The notes: a model not told the origin generated them from the letters alone. A stretch of DNA of 64,000 nt from Malus domestica (GCF_042453785.1 NC_091670.1:41055501-41119500); one strand, 5' to 3'; positions 38,276 to 50,995 are shown, numbered from the stretch's first letter. Numbers and translations are program-made.

Positions 38276-40100
38276 GGCCTCTGCTTTCCTGCTTTCTGTG
38301 GCCCCAGAATGCATCATTGTTGAGTTTGGTTCTTTCTGTTTATATTGATATGCGTATGAGTCCCTGTCAATATTTACATTTGCTTCTGAACTGTCTTACA
38401 TTTCTTCTACACTCTTGTCAAACAATCGAACACTTAATCACACGGGTATATTTTAAGGCTCCATGAAGGTTATTTGATCATCTTTTGTCACTGGCAAGTT
38501 AATTGAAAGTTTTGTTACATGCTTAGTCTCCCTTTGGTCATTGTCCTACCATATTCTTTTGGCTAGTTGAATGATAAACATTTTCTGTTGTAGTGCTACA
38601 TAAATTTCATTTTTACACCACATTCGTTCCCGTATATGGTGTAATGAAAGAATTCGCCAGCAATTTCAGGCAGTTTTGTTTTAGCTTTCAAAGAAGATTA
38701 TTACAATAAAATACTGATCTCCAAATGTTATATGCTATTACCAATTTGAGTTAATTTTTAAATATGCTATGCATTTTACAGGTACTATTCTATGTACGGA
38801 CATGTTGCCAGGTTGGCTGAAGAGATACTAAAAGGAGTTCAATCTGTCGAAGGAGTAGAAGCCAAACTGTGGCAGGTACTTATTGTCATTGAATCAACAC
38901 ACAAAATTATCACAGCTACAGAAAACATCTGTTAGTCAGAGTATCTGTATGCATATAATTATGCATGTGTGTCACATGTCCTCGGGTTGGATGTGCTACA
39001 TTAATTTTGTTCTTAGGCAAGTTCTCTCAGGAAATATTTTTTTTTTTACCCTTTTGTTAAACATAAATGTTCCTTGCACATTTTGGCAACAACCATGAGG
39101 CTGCTATTGCAGATTGTAGACTTGTAGTTTATCCCAAAGCGACGTGTTCTTTTAAAATTTCTAGTTTGATCTTTGATGTTTAGTGACTAAGCTTCTAGAA
39201 TACAGAGATATCTTGAATCGCTAGCTTAAGCTCACATATTGGTTTCCGCAGTTTAAAAGTCGGACAATCATGCAGTTTTGGATAAAGGATAAGCTGACTT
39301 GAGTTTCTAATCAAAATGTACGAATAGCATTAATTCTTTTGCTGGGATCTTGTGTTCATAATTTGTCTTTGAAAGGGATATTGATTTCTCTCCTGAAAAA
39401 TTTCAAAGTAATTAACCTGGTTCAGTATACTTGGCGCCTTAACAGGTACCAGAAACACTGCCAGCAGAAGTTCTTGGAAAAATGGGTGCACCACCAAAGA
39501 GTGAAGTGCCTGTAATTTCACCTGAGGAACTTGTGGAGGCTGATGGGATAATCTTCGGTTTCCCTACCAGATTTGGAATGATGGCTGCACAGTTTAAAGC
39601 ATTTTTCGATTCAACTGGAGGCTTATGGAGAACTCAAGCACTTGCTGGCAAGCCCGCTGGAATTTTCTACAGCACTGGATCTCAAGGTGGTGGACAAGAG
39701 ACTACCCCGTAAGTTTTCAGCCAACAAGAGTATTTCTTTTCATTAGGTGTACAATTACAGGGATTTTTTGAACTGTTTCTCGTTCTTTCCCTATTGCGTT
39801 GCACTTTACTGAAATGTTTGCAATGTGATTTTTCTTATCCTGTTTTTGATTTACTTGAAACCGTGCAGCTTGACGACCATTACACAGCTTGTTCACCACG
39901 GAATGCTCTTTGTGCCTATCGGATACACGAGTGGAGCTGGCATGTTCGAGATGGAGCAGGTCAAGGGTGGAAGCCCCTATGGTGCGGGAACTTATGCTGG
40001 GGATGGCACAAGACAACCTTCTGATCTAGAACTAGAAACAGCTAGCCACCAGGGAAAGTACTTTGCTGGCATCGCAAAGAAGCTTAAGGGATCTGCCTAA
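36812..40100 (+). CDS. FQR1: NAD(P)H:quinone oxidoreductase, FQR1-like (203 aa)
   Basis: Four exons with GT..AG sites: 36812-36834, 38782-38875, 39446-39708, 39869-40100; 612 bases. The first exon encodes only MATKVYIV (split last codon) and is separated by a 1.95-kb intron. The protein is a WrbA-type flavodoxin-like enzyme: YYSMYGHV (FMN phosphate loop), [30 protein letters not shown] and [20 protein letters not shown]. Length matches Arabidopsis FQR1 (204 aa). It reduces quinones by two electrons using NAD(P)H with bound FMN, at the plasma membrane or cytosol, limiting semiquinone radicals; Arabidopsis FQR1 is an auxin primary-response gene. Conserved FMN and active-site segments appear intact. 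AATAAA at about 40256 may be the poly(A) signal. Confidence 0.93.
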
Positions 40101-40462
40101 TTATGATGATCAATTATACGATCGCTGTTGAGTGTTCCATACTTTCATTTCTTCTGTTCTTGATTCTCAGTCCAGTGTTCAATTTGCAATTTCGTGTTTT
40201 CGTAAAGGATAATTTGCTTTGTCAAATTTAATTGTTGTAACAAGTTTTATTATTGAATAAACAGTTTTTATTACTGAAGATTAAAGCTTGTATACAGTAT
40301 ACAATGTAAACTTTACTGGAGATCTCGGTCTCTTACCAGTTGCTACACCATTCATTGTAACTTGGATAGAGCATTGGCTGTGAGAAGTTTCACATTCAGA
40401 TATCAAATGAGGCCAGTCCTCCCATGTAAAAAAGAAGTTATCCCACGAATGCTAAGGCCATG

Positions 40463-40708
40463 CAACATAGCTTTGAATCTGGTGAGCTATCCAATCCAAT
40501 CCAATACATCAAATATGGCCTAAGCCTCAGTATTCCACACTGTACAACATAGCCTTGAATCTGGTGAGCTATCCAATCCAATCTAATACATCAAACATGG
40601 CCTAAGCCTCAGTATTCCACACTGTACAACATAGTTTTGAATCTAGTGAGCTATCCAATCCAATCCAATACATCAAACATGGCCTAAGCCTCGGTATTCC
40701 ACACTGTA
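40463..40708 (+). repeat. 82-base tandem repeat, three units
   Basis: Units start at 40463, 40545 and 40627, each with caacatag.tttgaatct, gagctatccaatccaat, tacatcaaacatggcctaag and tattccacactgta. They differ by a few substitutions. They lie about 360 bases after the quinone reductase stop, beyond its likely poly(A) site. Confidence 0.9.
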
Positions 40709-42518
40709 ACTTTAAAAATTGTAAGTTATCCTATTCTATTCAATCATATGCACCAAACATGGCCCAAGAGCCCCAGTTATCAAAGGCACAAGTGGCTGCC
40801 CATAGCTTCATCACCTTTAACGTTGCTGAATATCTACATGATGAGTATGGTGCAAGTGATCTTATCACATTCACTTCAGGAGTCTATGAAGTCCATTGGA
40901 GAAACTCCTTCTGCATATCACCATATGCAGAAGGAGTTTGTCCCATGTTTAAAGGATATATTTTTTTGTTACATGGGAGGAATCAAATATTGAAGCTATC
41001 CTTATCCTAACCCATCGATCCACCTTCTCATCACTCGGCTAACCTCAAAGGCTCCTTTCCCAGGAATTTTCATTCTATCTCTTGGGATGGTCATCTAAAA
41101 GTTATGGGGGTAACTTGAAGAAACTAAAATAGTAAATTAGGCACCCAAATGAAATAGTGAGCCCATGTCCAAGAACTAATGAGGTATCACTTGGGCTCAA
41201 AAATAAGGATGTCATGCTAGTAAGTGGGAAAAGATGTAGTTCCACTTATTTTAACAACGTGATTCTCTAAATTTTAATTTTCAAGATGAAAGATTCATAC
41301 TGTGTGCCAAAAATCGAACACACTACAATAGCGAACTAGTCTAACTTAAGTTTGCGTATTTCAAACTCATTTAAAACTCAATTAGAAGCTTTATGTAATG
41401 GTAACAGGGGTGGAAGATAAGATTCAAAATTTTTAAAAGAAATAAGCCTTTTGAAGCTGGAAAACGTCAAGAAGAAGACAGAGATAGAGTCTTCATTGAT
41501 TAGCCAAAACAAGAAAAAGAGGTATTGATCCATTAAAGTAAAGATTTGTAATTGCTGGAAGTCATAGATTTGCTTTATTTACAACTACAACACAACACAA
41601 TGATGCCAAGATGCTTTCCTTTTAAGTATTCGTTTTATGTTTCATCTTTTCAAATAAGTAAACCTAGTAGTACTAAGTACCATGCCAAAGCTTTGAGAAA
41701 ATAATTACAGATTTCAATATTCCATCGAGTAGTCGAGAGAGAGAGAGAGAAGCTAGCTATAGCAAATGGTACTGATCCCAATGCTTCAAAGTGCTTGGTA
41801 TCACACCCTTCCGCCGATCAATTTCACAAGTCACAAAAAGATGATAAAGTGGGCGCCAAGAGATACCAATCCCCAACAGATTTTGAACCATTAAAGTACC
41901 TTTCGTTTGCTTTCTCTCATGATTAGTCATCTTTTATAGGGATTCTTCAATTTTAAGCTTCTTCTTGATTAGGCTCTTTGGTTTTCAAAATTTGGAATTT
42001 GTTCAAAGCGACTTTAATTTCAACAAACAATGACTAGTAATATATAACATATACACACCCAAAATATACTGTGGGATTTTCAAAGTAATAAGTATATGTA
42101 CGATGAGGAATGTTAAGGGACTCTCTATAGATTTTCTATCATCTTATAGTTTAATGTTAATTTTCATGCCAACATTATAAAATATTATGTCAAAAACATG
42201 AGATGACAAAAAATCTATGGAGTGTTATGCTTTGAGAGAGTCTCTTAACATTTCTCTCTCTATATATGGAGTTATGAATATAATTTATGCTTACTAGATA
42301 GCACAAGTATGCAAGTTCTACCGGCCATAATTTCGTCAGGAGTTTTGTATATATTAGGTTCTGTTTGGATATGATCACTTCTCTCGTTTAGATTGCAAAT
42401 GATGAGCCATAATTCTGAAAGTAACAATACATATACAGTGTTGCTTCTGCACTGTTCGTGTTGGGAAAAGTGAGGAAAACTTTCAGCCCATGCAGTGATG
42501 CTTTGATTGAAGTTCCAA
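40709..42518. other. intergenic stretch with an unidentified open frame and a perfect hairpin
   Basis: An 83-codon frame at 40759-41010 (MAQEPQLSKAQVAAHSFITF...) has ordinary amino-acid composition but I know no homologue; the hairpin at 40902-40939 lies in it. Nothing else is recognised up to the MITE cluster at 42529. Confidence 0.3.
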
Positions 42519-42528
42519 TATATAAATA

Positions 42529-42715
42529 AATGAGGATCCTTTCTGGAATCCTCCAATCATATCTGTTTATCATATATCGTGCGGTCAGAAATTATTATAA
42601 ATTTTTTATTTAAAATTGAATATAAACAATATATGATGAAAACTGACCACATGATGTACGATGAACGAATGTGATTGAAGGATCTCCAGGATCCTCACAA
42701 AGAGGATCCTCATTC
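42529..42715. mobile_element. foldback MITE 1 (MULE-like)
   Basis: Inverted ends aatgaggatcct / aggatcctcatt and inner arms catcgtgcggtcag-like against ctgaccacatgatgtacgat. The 10-mer tatataaata flanks it (42519-42528 and 42716-42725), the 9-10 bp duplication expected for Mutator-type MITEs. Confidence 0.8.
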
Positions 42716-42936
42716 TATATAAATAAGGATAATGTTAGGAAGACTAAATTTATAGACAAAATTTGTGAAACTAAAAGACGTAGAAATTGATGATTGGTGT
42801 ATTACTTAAATGTTGATAAACGTGCTCATTCATATTGGAAACTCATAATTTTGTTTACAAATTTTGTTTTCAAATTTAATCTCTTTAGCATTAGCCTATA
42901 AACAAACACAAAAAAGCAAAATGAGTAATTAAATTA

Positions 42937-43104
42937 GGAAAATGATCCGCGCGATCATGAACATTCATCGTACATCATGTAGTCAGTTTTCGTTAGGTAT
43001 TATTTATATTTAATTTTAATTTTGAAATGATTTTTGACCGCACGATGTACGATGAATGGTCACAAACACGGAATCCCTAAGATCCCTAGGAAAAGGATCC
43101 GGCC
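42937..43104. mobile_element. foldback MITE 2 (MULE-like)
   Basis: Arms ttcatcgtacatcatgtagtc and gaccgcacgatgtacgatgaa are inverted, with gatcc motifs near both ends; related in sequence to MITE 1 and MITE 4. Flanked by the 9-mer attaaatta (42928-42936 and 43105-43113). Confidence 0.75.
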
Positions 43105-43113
43105 ATTAAATTA

Positions 43114-43312
43114 GGATTTGGATCCTCTTCGAGGCAATTGGTCGGGATCCTCCTAACTGGTGTTTGTGGGCCATTGAATTTTTATCCAACGGCTACAATT
43201 ATTATAACTTTTAGAGGGCCCTCCTGTTTGTAGCCATTTGATAAAAATCTAACGGCCCACAGACACCGATCAAGAGGATCCCGACCAATTGCCTCAGAGA
43301 GGATCCAAATCC
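43114..43312. mobile_element. foldback MITE 3 (MULE-like, different family)
   Basis: About 80-base inverted arms starting ggatttggatcctct and containing gaggcaattggtcgggatcc. Flanked by attaaatta on both sides (43105-43113 and 43313-43321). It uses the same 9-mer as MITE 2, so it landed exactly at MITE 2's border. Confidence 0.9.
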
Positions 43313-43429
43313 ATTAAATTAAACTGAGCTGGTTGTAGACTTCTAGCTCGTTGCCACCAAGGATAATATTATGTAGATCATGGAATCGTAGAAGTTAAAA
43401 GATAATCAACACTACAGGTGATAGCCCAA

Positions 43430-43635
43430 CAGGATTCCTCTCTAGATCCTCTTTGTGAGGATTTTGAGAATTCTTGAATCGTGTTCGTTTATCGTACATC
43501 GTGCAATCAGTTTTCGTCAGGTATTGTTTGTGTTCAATATTAAATAAAAAAATTTAAATAATTTATGATTGCACGATGTACGATGAACATACATGATTTA
43601 CAGATTCTTGGAATCCACACAAAGAGAATCCGAAT
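43430..43635. mobile_element. foldback MITE 4 (related to MITEs 1 and 2)
   Basis: Arms gtttatcgtacatcgtgcaatc and gattgcacgatgtacgatgaac are inverted, with outer parts ggattcctctctagatcctc and ctcttt-type sequence. Target duplication not resolved. Confidence 0.7.
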
Positions 43636-44525
43636 TTGGTGTTATTTTACCAGACATATGTTTATATTGCTAAGCAAATAATTGATGACTCAGATTACGA
43701 TAACTTAATTTATTTCTTCACAAACATAAATATATATAATATAGGGAAATTGACTAAAATAATTATTCTATAAATTTTAATTTCTAAACTCATCAAAATC
43801 AAATATTGACGACTTATAGATCATATAATACATATGAATTAAGAGTACTGATAGGTAGAATAATTTTTAAACCACATTTGCAAATTAACCATGTGATGTG
43901 TCACCAATATGAATTAAGTACGTTAATCAACACTTAAATAATAACTCAATCATCAGTAACCACGTCATATGCTTTACATAAAATGATTTAAATAGATATT
44001 CTCCCTAGCACTACCTATGAATTAAACATAAACATCATATCTGAAGAAAAATTAAGCTTCCACCATAAACCAATTTACAATATGGGGAGTAGTCAACTTA
44101 TTCATAAGCTCATGCAATGTCTCTTCTCTCATCATTGTGAGATTCATTTTCAACACTCCCTCTCACATGTGGCGAGTTTTCAAGCTTAACACGTGGACAA
44201 CACGAACTGTGTGACATTGGGCACTTGTGGCCGTTGACTTCACACGTGTGACAACTTGCTCTGATACTATAAAGAAAGTTAAGGTTCCATTATAAAACCA
44301 ATTAGCAATATAGGAATAGCCTAACTTAATTATAAGCCCACATAAGGTTCATTATTCATTTAATATGAGATTCATTCTCAACATTATCTAACGTTAAAAA
44401 CATATCGGTCAAATATGAATTTTTTTATATTTCAATTATTAGAATTTATAAATTGATTATTTCAGGTAATTTTTCTATAATACATCTTCTTCTTCTTCTT
44501 TTAAAAAAAATACTATTATTAAGCA

Positions 44526-45111
44526 GAAGGGGAAGGTTTAAGAGTCAAGACTATTACATTAATACAGGGAGAATGAAATTTCGAACTTGGCACGCATAAG
44601 GAGAAATCCAACACCTTATCTATAAGAATTCTTTAGTTCTTGTTACATGTTTAATGGACGAACCTTATAATTGCGTGGCCATTTCCATAGGAGGAAATTG
44701 AAGGATAAAACATCTAGTAATGCTAGGGTTAAGACTATTACATTTCCATAGGGAGAAGAGAATTTCAAACCTGGGACGTATGAAACATCCTATCTATCTA
44801 TCCATAAGGATTCTTCAGTTCTTGTTATATGTTTAATGGAAGAACCTTATACTTGCGTGGCCATTTCCATTGGAAGAAAATGAAGGATAAAACATATAGT
44901 AATGCTAGGGTATAAGACTATTAGATTAATATAGGAAAAAGAGAATTTCGAATCTGAGACGCATAGTTAGAAATTCAATACCCTATCCATCTATCCATAA
45001 GGATTCTTCAGTTCTTGTTATATGTTTAATGGGCGAATCTTAATTATAATTGCGTGGCCATTTCCATAGGAAGAAATATTGAAGGATAAAACATATAGCA
45101 ATGCTAGGGTT
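44526..45111 (+). repeat. tandem repeat of about 190 bases, three units
   Basis: Units near 44526-44730, 44731-44912 and 44913-45111 each run from aagactatta through ccataaggattcttcagttc, tgcgtggccatttccat and gaaggataaaacat to agtaatgctaggg. They are diverged by small indels. Position: 3' side of the bHLH gene, about 620 bases beyond its stop. Confidence 0.85.
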
Positions 45112-45729
45112 GTTGGTTCTACACGCGCAAAGACATGTACTTGCGCATGCACATCCTTCTGTCTCTCTCGCCCTCTCTTTCTCATAAGTCATGACCAGAT
45201 TCACCAGAAACCCTAAAAGCAGGAATAGTGGGCCGACCTCTGACTTCCCACTACCACATTCCAAACATATAATAAACGAATTCAAAAAGTGAAAACGCCA
45301 ACCAAATATAATCTCCACTCACTCATCTTTCTCTCCTGTTCTTACAACTATCAACAATATATACAATATATAAATCAATTAACTACAATAAAGATCGCTT
45401 TAATTTTTATTTTTCTCTTCTCTGAGATAATGAAAAGGTGTTGGTGCCAACCCTCAACGTACATGAACAGGAACAAAAGGCAGCTCTTCACACCCCATCT
45501 GCTAAATTCAGCTCTTGTCAACAACTTAATATCGCTAAACCCTAATATTGTCAACTTCCGCTAAATTTAGCACCTGTTCCTGTTCCAAACCCACCTAATA
45601 ATATTAGGGTTTTACATAATTATAAAGAAATGGTCACTAGCTAATAATTAATCGCTCCCTCAGCTAGCAGTTGGCCCAGCATGCACCATATATATTTAGG
45701 CCTTGGCTCCATCAGCTCTTCTCTGCCGA

Positions 45730-48002
45730 TCACCTGAAGGTTGCTCCGAATGTTGGTGTCCAAAAATCAGCGGTGGTCTCATTAGCAACCGGGAATGTGC
45801 TTGAAATTGGAACCAAACACAGCCCTCGGCTTTGTAGATCTTGTTTTGCTCCTTCCGAGGCCTCCCTCATTTTATCAATACCATGTTGCTGTTGCATGGG
45901 AGCTCCATTTTTCATATATGGAGTACTTAAAACCTGAAATATTACATGAAGAAAAAACTTACATCGGAACTAAAACCAGACTTGTATAAAGAATTTCGTT
46001 AGGTCTATCTTCTTTTTTAAGGACAAACCATAAAACAATTTAAACAATTATTTATTTTGTTTCTAGAGGCAACTAGGGTTCCCTAATTTTAACAAGTCTA
46101 GACTAAAAAAAAGGAAGATACTAAAAGGAACATACACTGACTTGATCGTGGAGGAATTTGATGTACTCAATAGCTTCGTGGAGGACAGAAGCTGTATCAG
46201 TCTGAAAAAGAAAAAGAAAAGAACAAAAAGGATTCAAGGTAAGTTAGATGAATTCCTTTATTTAGCAAATTAGTAAAGTATTTTTTTTCTCGAAAAAATA
46301 AAGAAGAAAACAACAAAACTTCACCTTTCCGAAAGGTGAAACCAATTGCTGGAGAGCAGTGACCCGGTCCCCAAGCTTCTCTTTCCGAACCTAATCAATA
46401 ACAAATTAATCAAGCTTTAATTAAAACTTTAAAAATCACTTTGAGAAAGAAAAAGCTTGCTAGCTGATCAATCGATGGCTGCTGCCAAAAGCTTGATTAG
46501 ACATGTGTGTGTTGTACCTTAAAAGTCGGTAAGGGTGAAGGTGTTTCAATTCGAGCTCTTTTGAATACAGGTTCACCGGCGCTGCTGCTACTTTTCTTTA
46601 CAACGGATGAGCTTGAGTCTTGAACATCTTCATTAGTATTGGCCTAAAATTTCAACATCTGAATCATTAGCCTCAAACCCTTTTGTCATATATGCTGAAT
46701 AGGTAAACTGTAAATTTCATGAATTACCTTGGTAAAGTTGTTGGAATTGGGTTTCTTTTCATGAAATGGTGACGGAGAAGGTGTTGTATACTGTGCTTGT
46801 GAGGAGGAAAAAAGATCATTACTAGATCGAACAGTATTGTCTGGATTTAAAGCCGCGGGAGCGGGGGCGTTCCAGAAGGGAGTGTTAATGTTATTGGAAA
46901 ATTGCAAGCCGCTGCCTCCGTTGCCACCAGGTTGTAACTGCTTTGGAAGCGACGAGGGTCTGAGGCAACTGTTTGGAGAGTATCTCGGCGGCCAACAATT
47001 ACTAGTAGGAGAAGGTGATAAGAACAAATCATTTGAAAAGTGATTGTTGTTGAAAAGTGATTGCTGGGGTTGGGTTTGAGGTACTGGTACAGAATCAAAT
47101 AGAGTTTGCAACATTAAGGCTGAGGAGAAGCCATAAGAATTAGCAGCTGAAGATGATGAGCTTATAGGAAAGCCAGAAGATGATGGTGAACCTAATTGGT
47201 CTAAAGAGAAATCTTGATTCATGGGCTTGAAACCATTTATGATAGAAGACGATTCTTCATCGCCTAAGGCGGCGGTGTTCAACTTGGCATTCAAACCCAT
47301 ATCTTCTTGGAGCATAGGATTATGAAAATTGCTCTCACCTCTTCCGCTACTACTGCGACTACTGCAAGATAAATAAGATGATAAAGCTAATTAGTATTAT
47401 GAATTCAAATTTTCCAATCAAGAAGTTCATATCAAATTAGTCTCTTTTTCTAAATCAATGATACAACTAAGACTAAAGAAATACAAAGAGATCTTTTATC
47501 TTCTTCTTTTGCTTTCGTTTTCTTGCTCTTTCTCTCTTCTGAAGCTCCTTCTTCTTCCAGATTAATATAATCAAGGGTTTTCATGCCTGGGTTTCAACTA
47601 ATTTAGAGAAGTAGCTATTTAATTAGCTGGCAAATGAATCAAAAGAACTTACACGAGCAAAGCTTGGTTAAAATCTGAGTGTGTTGAAGATAACGATGAT
47701 GGAAGACCAAAACCTAGCATTTGCAAGGTGGGATCATGATCAGGCTTTTGAACATCTTGATATTGATCAAAATTAGCAATAGATTTACTATGATCACCAT
47801 CGTCATGATCATCAGAAACCGAGTTATTAATCTCACCGCAGGAAGACCTTGTTGCCTTGATGTCCACCATGTCGTTGGGGTAGCCGAAGCCCCCCATATG
47901 ATCATTAAAACCCATAGAACACGGCGACGCCACCAGCACGTGTCTCGATGAATTCCACCATGAGTTGCCGCCACAAATCCCGGCCTGAAACTCCTCCGCC
48001 AT
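45730..48002 (-). CDS. bHLH transcription factor, bHLH112-like (481 aa)
   Basis: Six exons on the minus strand: 48002-47653, 47361-46728, 46643-46518, 46390-46325, 46201-46136, 45933-45730; 1446 bases, frame kept, GT..AG sites throughout. The N-terminus MAEEFQAGICGGNSWWNSSR matches the bHLH112/bHLH68-type family, followed by a long Ser/Asn/Pro-rich region. The helix-loop-helix is spread over exons 3-5: FKRARIETPSPLPTFK, VRKEKLGDRVTALQQLVSPF, GKTDTASVLHEAIEYIKFLH. The basic part lacks the usual His-Glu-Arg E-box contacts, as in its family (atypical bHLH). Nuclear regulator; Arabidopsis bHLH112 acts in stress-responsive expression and root development. The C-terminal exon ends ANETTADFWTPTFGATFR. 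Two mini-exons of 66 bases are typical for the family. Confidence 0.93.
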
Positions 48003-48137
48003 AATATTATTCAGCTCAAAAGTAATAATACTTCAACCTTCGTTAATAAATATATCCCTTGCTCTTAATTTGCCTCTTTGTATTTGGGTCTCACGAAGTA
48101 GAAGTATTCACCATATAAGAGAGAGGGAGGCTATAAG

Positions 48138-48147
48138 CTATATATAG
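48138..48147 (-). promoter_or_regulatory. TATA box of the bHLH gene
   Basis: On the minus strand tatatatagc, about 136 bases before the ATG at 48002; the stretch between is CT/GA-rich leader-like sequence. Confidence 0.5.
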
Positions 48148-50842
48148 CACAATTAGGAAATATGAAATATGGTCTTGCGAGCTTTGCAAAGTTGCAATTT
48201 ACAACTCTATATATCAAACAGTTAGGGCCGTAGCCCGTAGGGTGGGTACGGATATAGTAGTTGCAATTTATTTTACGGGAATCCGGTTGACATTTTTTTA
48301 AGGGAGATGATTGGACAAATGAGAGAGAGCATTCCGAATCGAATTTTCTTTGCGTTTTCTTTTAGCTTTGAAATTATTATTATTTATTATAGTTTATTAT
48401 AGTCTATCCACCTATTTTTTATGCTTCATCTCTTTCTTTTCGGTTTTTAATAGTTATTTTATATTCTATGTTCTTTATATTATTTTTGTGTGGAAAATTC
48501 TTATGGTGATGCTTGTGAATAAAGGGATGATGATGATGATGGTGTTTGATCTGACCGCCACCTCACTGTTTTGGAAGAATAACTTACTTCTTTTTAAATT
48601 GTCTTTGTTGAAATCAGACGGTTGAAATTTGATCAGGGTCTTAGAATAATAATGGAAAAGTGCAAGTCCTAGTATAAAATCTTCAAGATTAGGACCCATG
48701 GGGACTAGATGGGCTGCGTATAAATGATTATCGGTTATTAGGTTACGCTTCTATGTTCTGAATTTCCAACCCCACGACAGTTTGCAAGGGGCGAGTGACG
48801 CTCACTTTTCAGTTCAGAGTCTTCATATATTATTTGATCCTTAACAATTTTAAAGTAGCAACCTCAATGTATGATGATGAATAGCTTATTGATCAACTAA
48901 ATTCAAAATATATAAAGAGCCTTTAGAATAACATCAGAATATCTCAAACTATTCAAGTTAGAAAAAAACTAAGAAGGACAAAGCAAACCTAGCTACTGTA
49001 ATTTGTGCAATACACCATATTTGCCTAACGCTTTGTGGAAGAAAATGGCGTTGTATATGCTTATTTTAAAAAATCATTTCATATTTTTCATGGTATGGAA
49101 TCAGTATAATAGGGCTCCTTTTTATCAAATCTATTTTCCTATTCTGAAGCTTTGAATATCATTAGATAAAATCATCATCAGTCTTATCGCTTAAACTTCG
49201 CTGGTAAATTTGTCATTTTAACTTTGTTTTAGACAGCCCCAACAACGTTCAATCAGAAGTGTACGTAACCACCAAATATACAGAAAGCAATCATGCATGC
49301 TTATCTAACCAAAGATCAAAATGGTAAGAATTTTAAGCCAGCAAGTAGACACTTGGGAAGTCACCGAAGAAGATGGCTAGCTCTACACTAACTAGCTACT
49401 CTTTAAAGTCAGCGAGTGGTGATTAATTCAGTAAGCGCGGTTGACTTGACAAGCTGCTGCTCTAATTTTCCACGCAATTGAAGTCTGATATTTCGATCCC
49501 CTTGAAAATTCAAGTAAGAAGAGCATAGAATTTGTGGCTGACCATCATATGTACAGTACAAGTAGAAAGAAACACTTGGGCTTTTAAACTAAAACTGACT
49601 AGCAAGGACCACATTTTATATAGAATGAATGAATATTCTTGATGGCGGTCAATTAGGGCAAACGTGCAGGTATGAGTTTTCATTCTCAACTAAGCCAAAC
49701 GCAATCTTACAGCCCATAATTTTTGACATTTCGTTCAGATGTTTGTGACTATGTATGTTAAAAATAATAAGAAAATGGTTGACTGCAATTATACATAGAA
49801 CTCAAAAGGAGTGTTAGGTCAGATCCATGAGTTTCTGCAGCTGCTGTCCTTAATAATTATGGTAGGAATTTTTAGCAAATCTGTTTTGACACACTGATTA
49901 TACTGATCTTACAATGGTCCACATGTGTAATACAATTTGTTTTCTTAAATGAAATGATACAAAAATGTGTATTAGTCATCCCAATTTGTGTATATACACC
50001 TAGTTTCATTGTTTTTGTTTTCAAATTTTCTTTACAAAATAATATTAGCTAGTTATGATGGACAGCAACCTAATTTTTCTTCAGCTTTCTTTTTTTCAAA
50101 TTTGATGGTACATCTTAATACAATGGAACACTACCTAATATTCATATCTATTAATATAAAAAATTAACGGTTGACTACTAAAATGGTTAATAGTTTATGT
50201 AATTGGTTTTATTTAGGTTAAGCTATTATTCAATCTTCTCCAATAAACAAAAAAATCGATTAAAAGAACTAATAAAGAGAAAAAGAGGATACAGCAAGAT
50301 CTGATCGAACTATCCAGCAGAAAAAATTGATACAAGTAAATTAAAGATATGACTTCTTGTTTGATTTGGATTAGTTAATTAAATGGCTAAGCATGCTTAT
50401 GACCTATGTCCTTTGAGAAGCAAAATGGGTCAACCGGGGACCCATTGGGGCAGGCACGCGTGCGTCGACACTGGGGCCTCTCAAGCTTGGCTGAGCTCGA
50501 CAACCGTCAAATGGCCCTGAGATGAGAATTGAGAGACGGGTTTTCCTTCGAATGATCATTTCTCGTAGCTAACACCACAACGTAGTCTATTGTGAATATT
50601 ATGTTCGATTCTTGTTAAAGGTGATTTTGAATCACATTATTATTAATTTATTGTGAGATAAAATTCACTTCCTCTTCCTTAATGTAGATAATATCATTTA
50701 TTCACAAAAATGAAAATTATAAAAAAATAAAAAACACGACGACGTAGCCCACCTCCCATCCAATCACAGCCGTCCAGTCTCGTAACCAAACCAAGGGCGG
50801 CATACAACTAGGTATTATTACTTTGTTTATTCAATACTTTAT
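48148..50842. other. intergenic region upstream of the bHLH gene
   Basis: No gene found. A degenerate tRNA-like repeat lies at 50585-50705 (gttcgattcttgttaaagg; compare 3300-3410). Confidence 0.4.
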
Positions 50843-50995
50843 ACAGAACTTTAACGAAAAACTTTCGGTACTGTTTACTTTAACGAAAAACCACATTTTT
50901 ACATTAAAAAGTCAATTCTGGTACTATTTACTTTACCCTTTATTTTGTTCTTATCATTAAAATTCAAAATTTTAAAGTTATTTTCATTAGTTTTT
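50843..50995 (-). repeat. 160-base dispersed repeat (MITE-like), copy 2
   Basis: Reverse-complement copy of 27445-27602: agaactttaacgaaaaac, acattaaaaagtcaat and tttactttaccctttatttt are all present. Confidence 0.75.
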
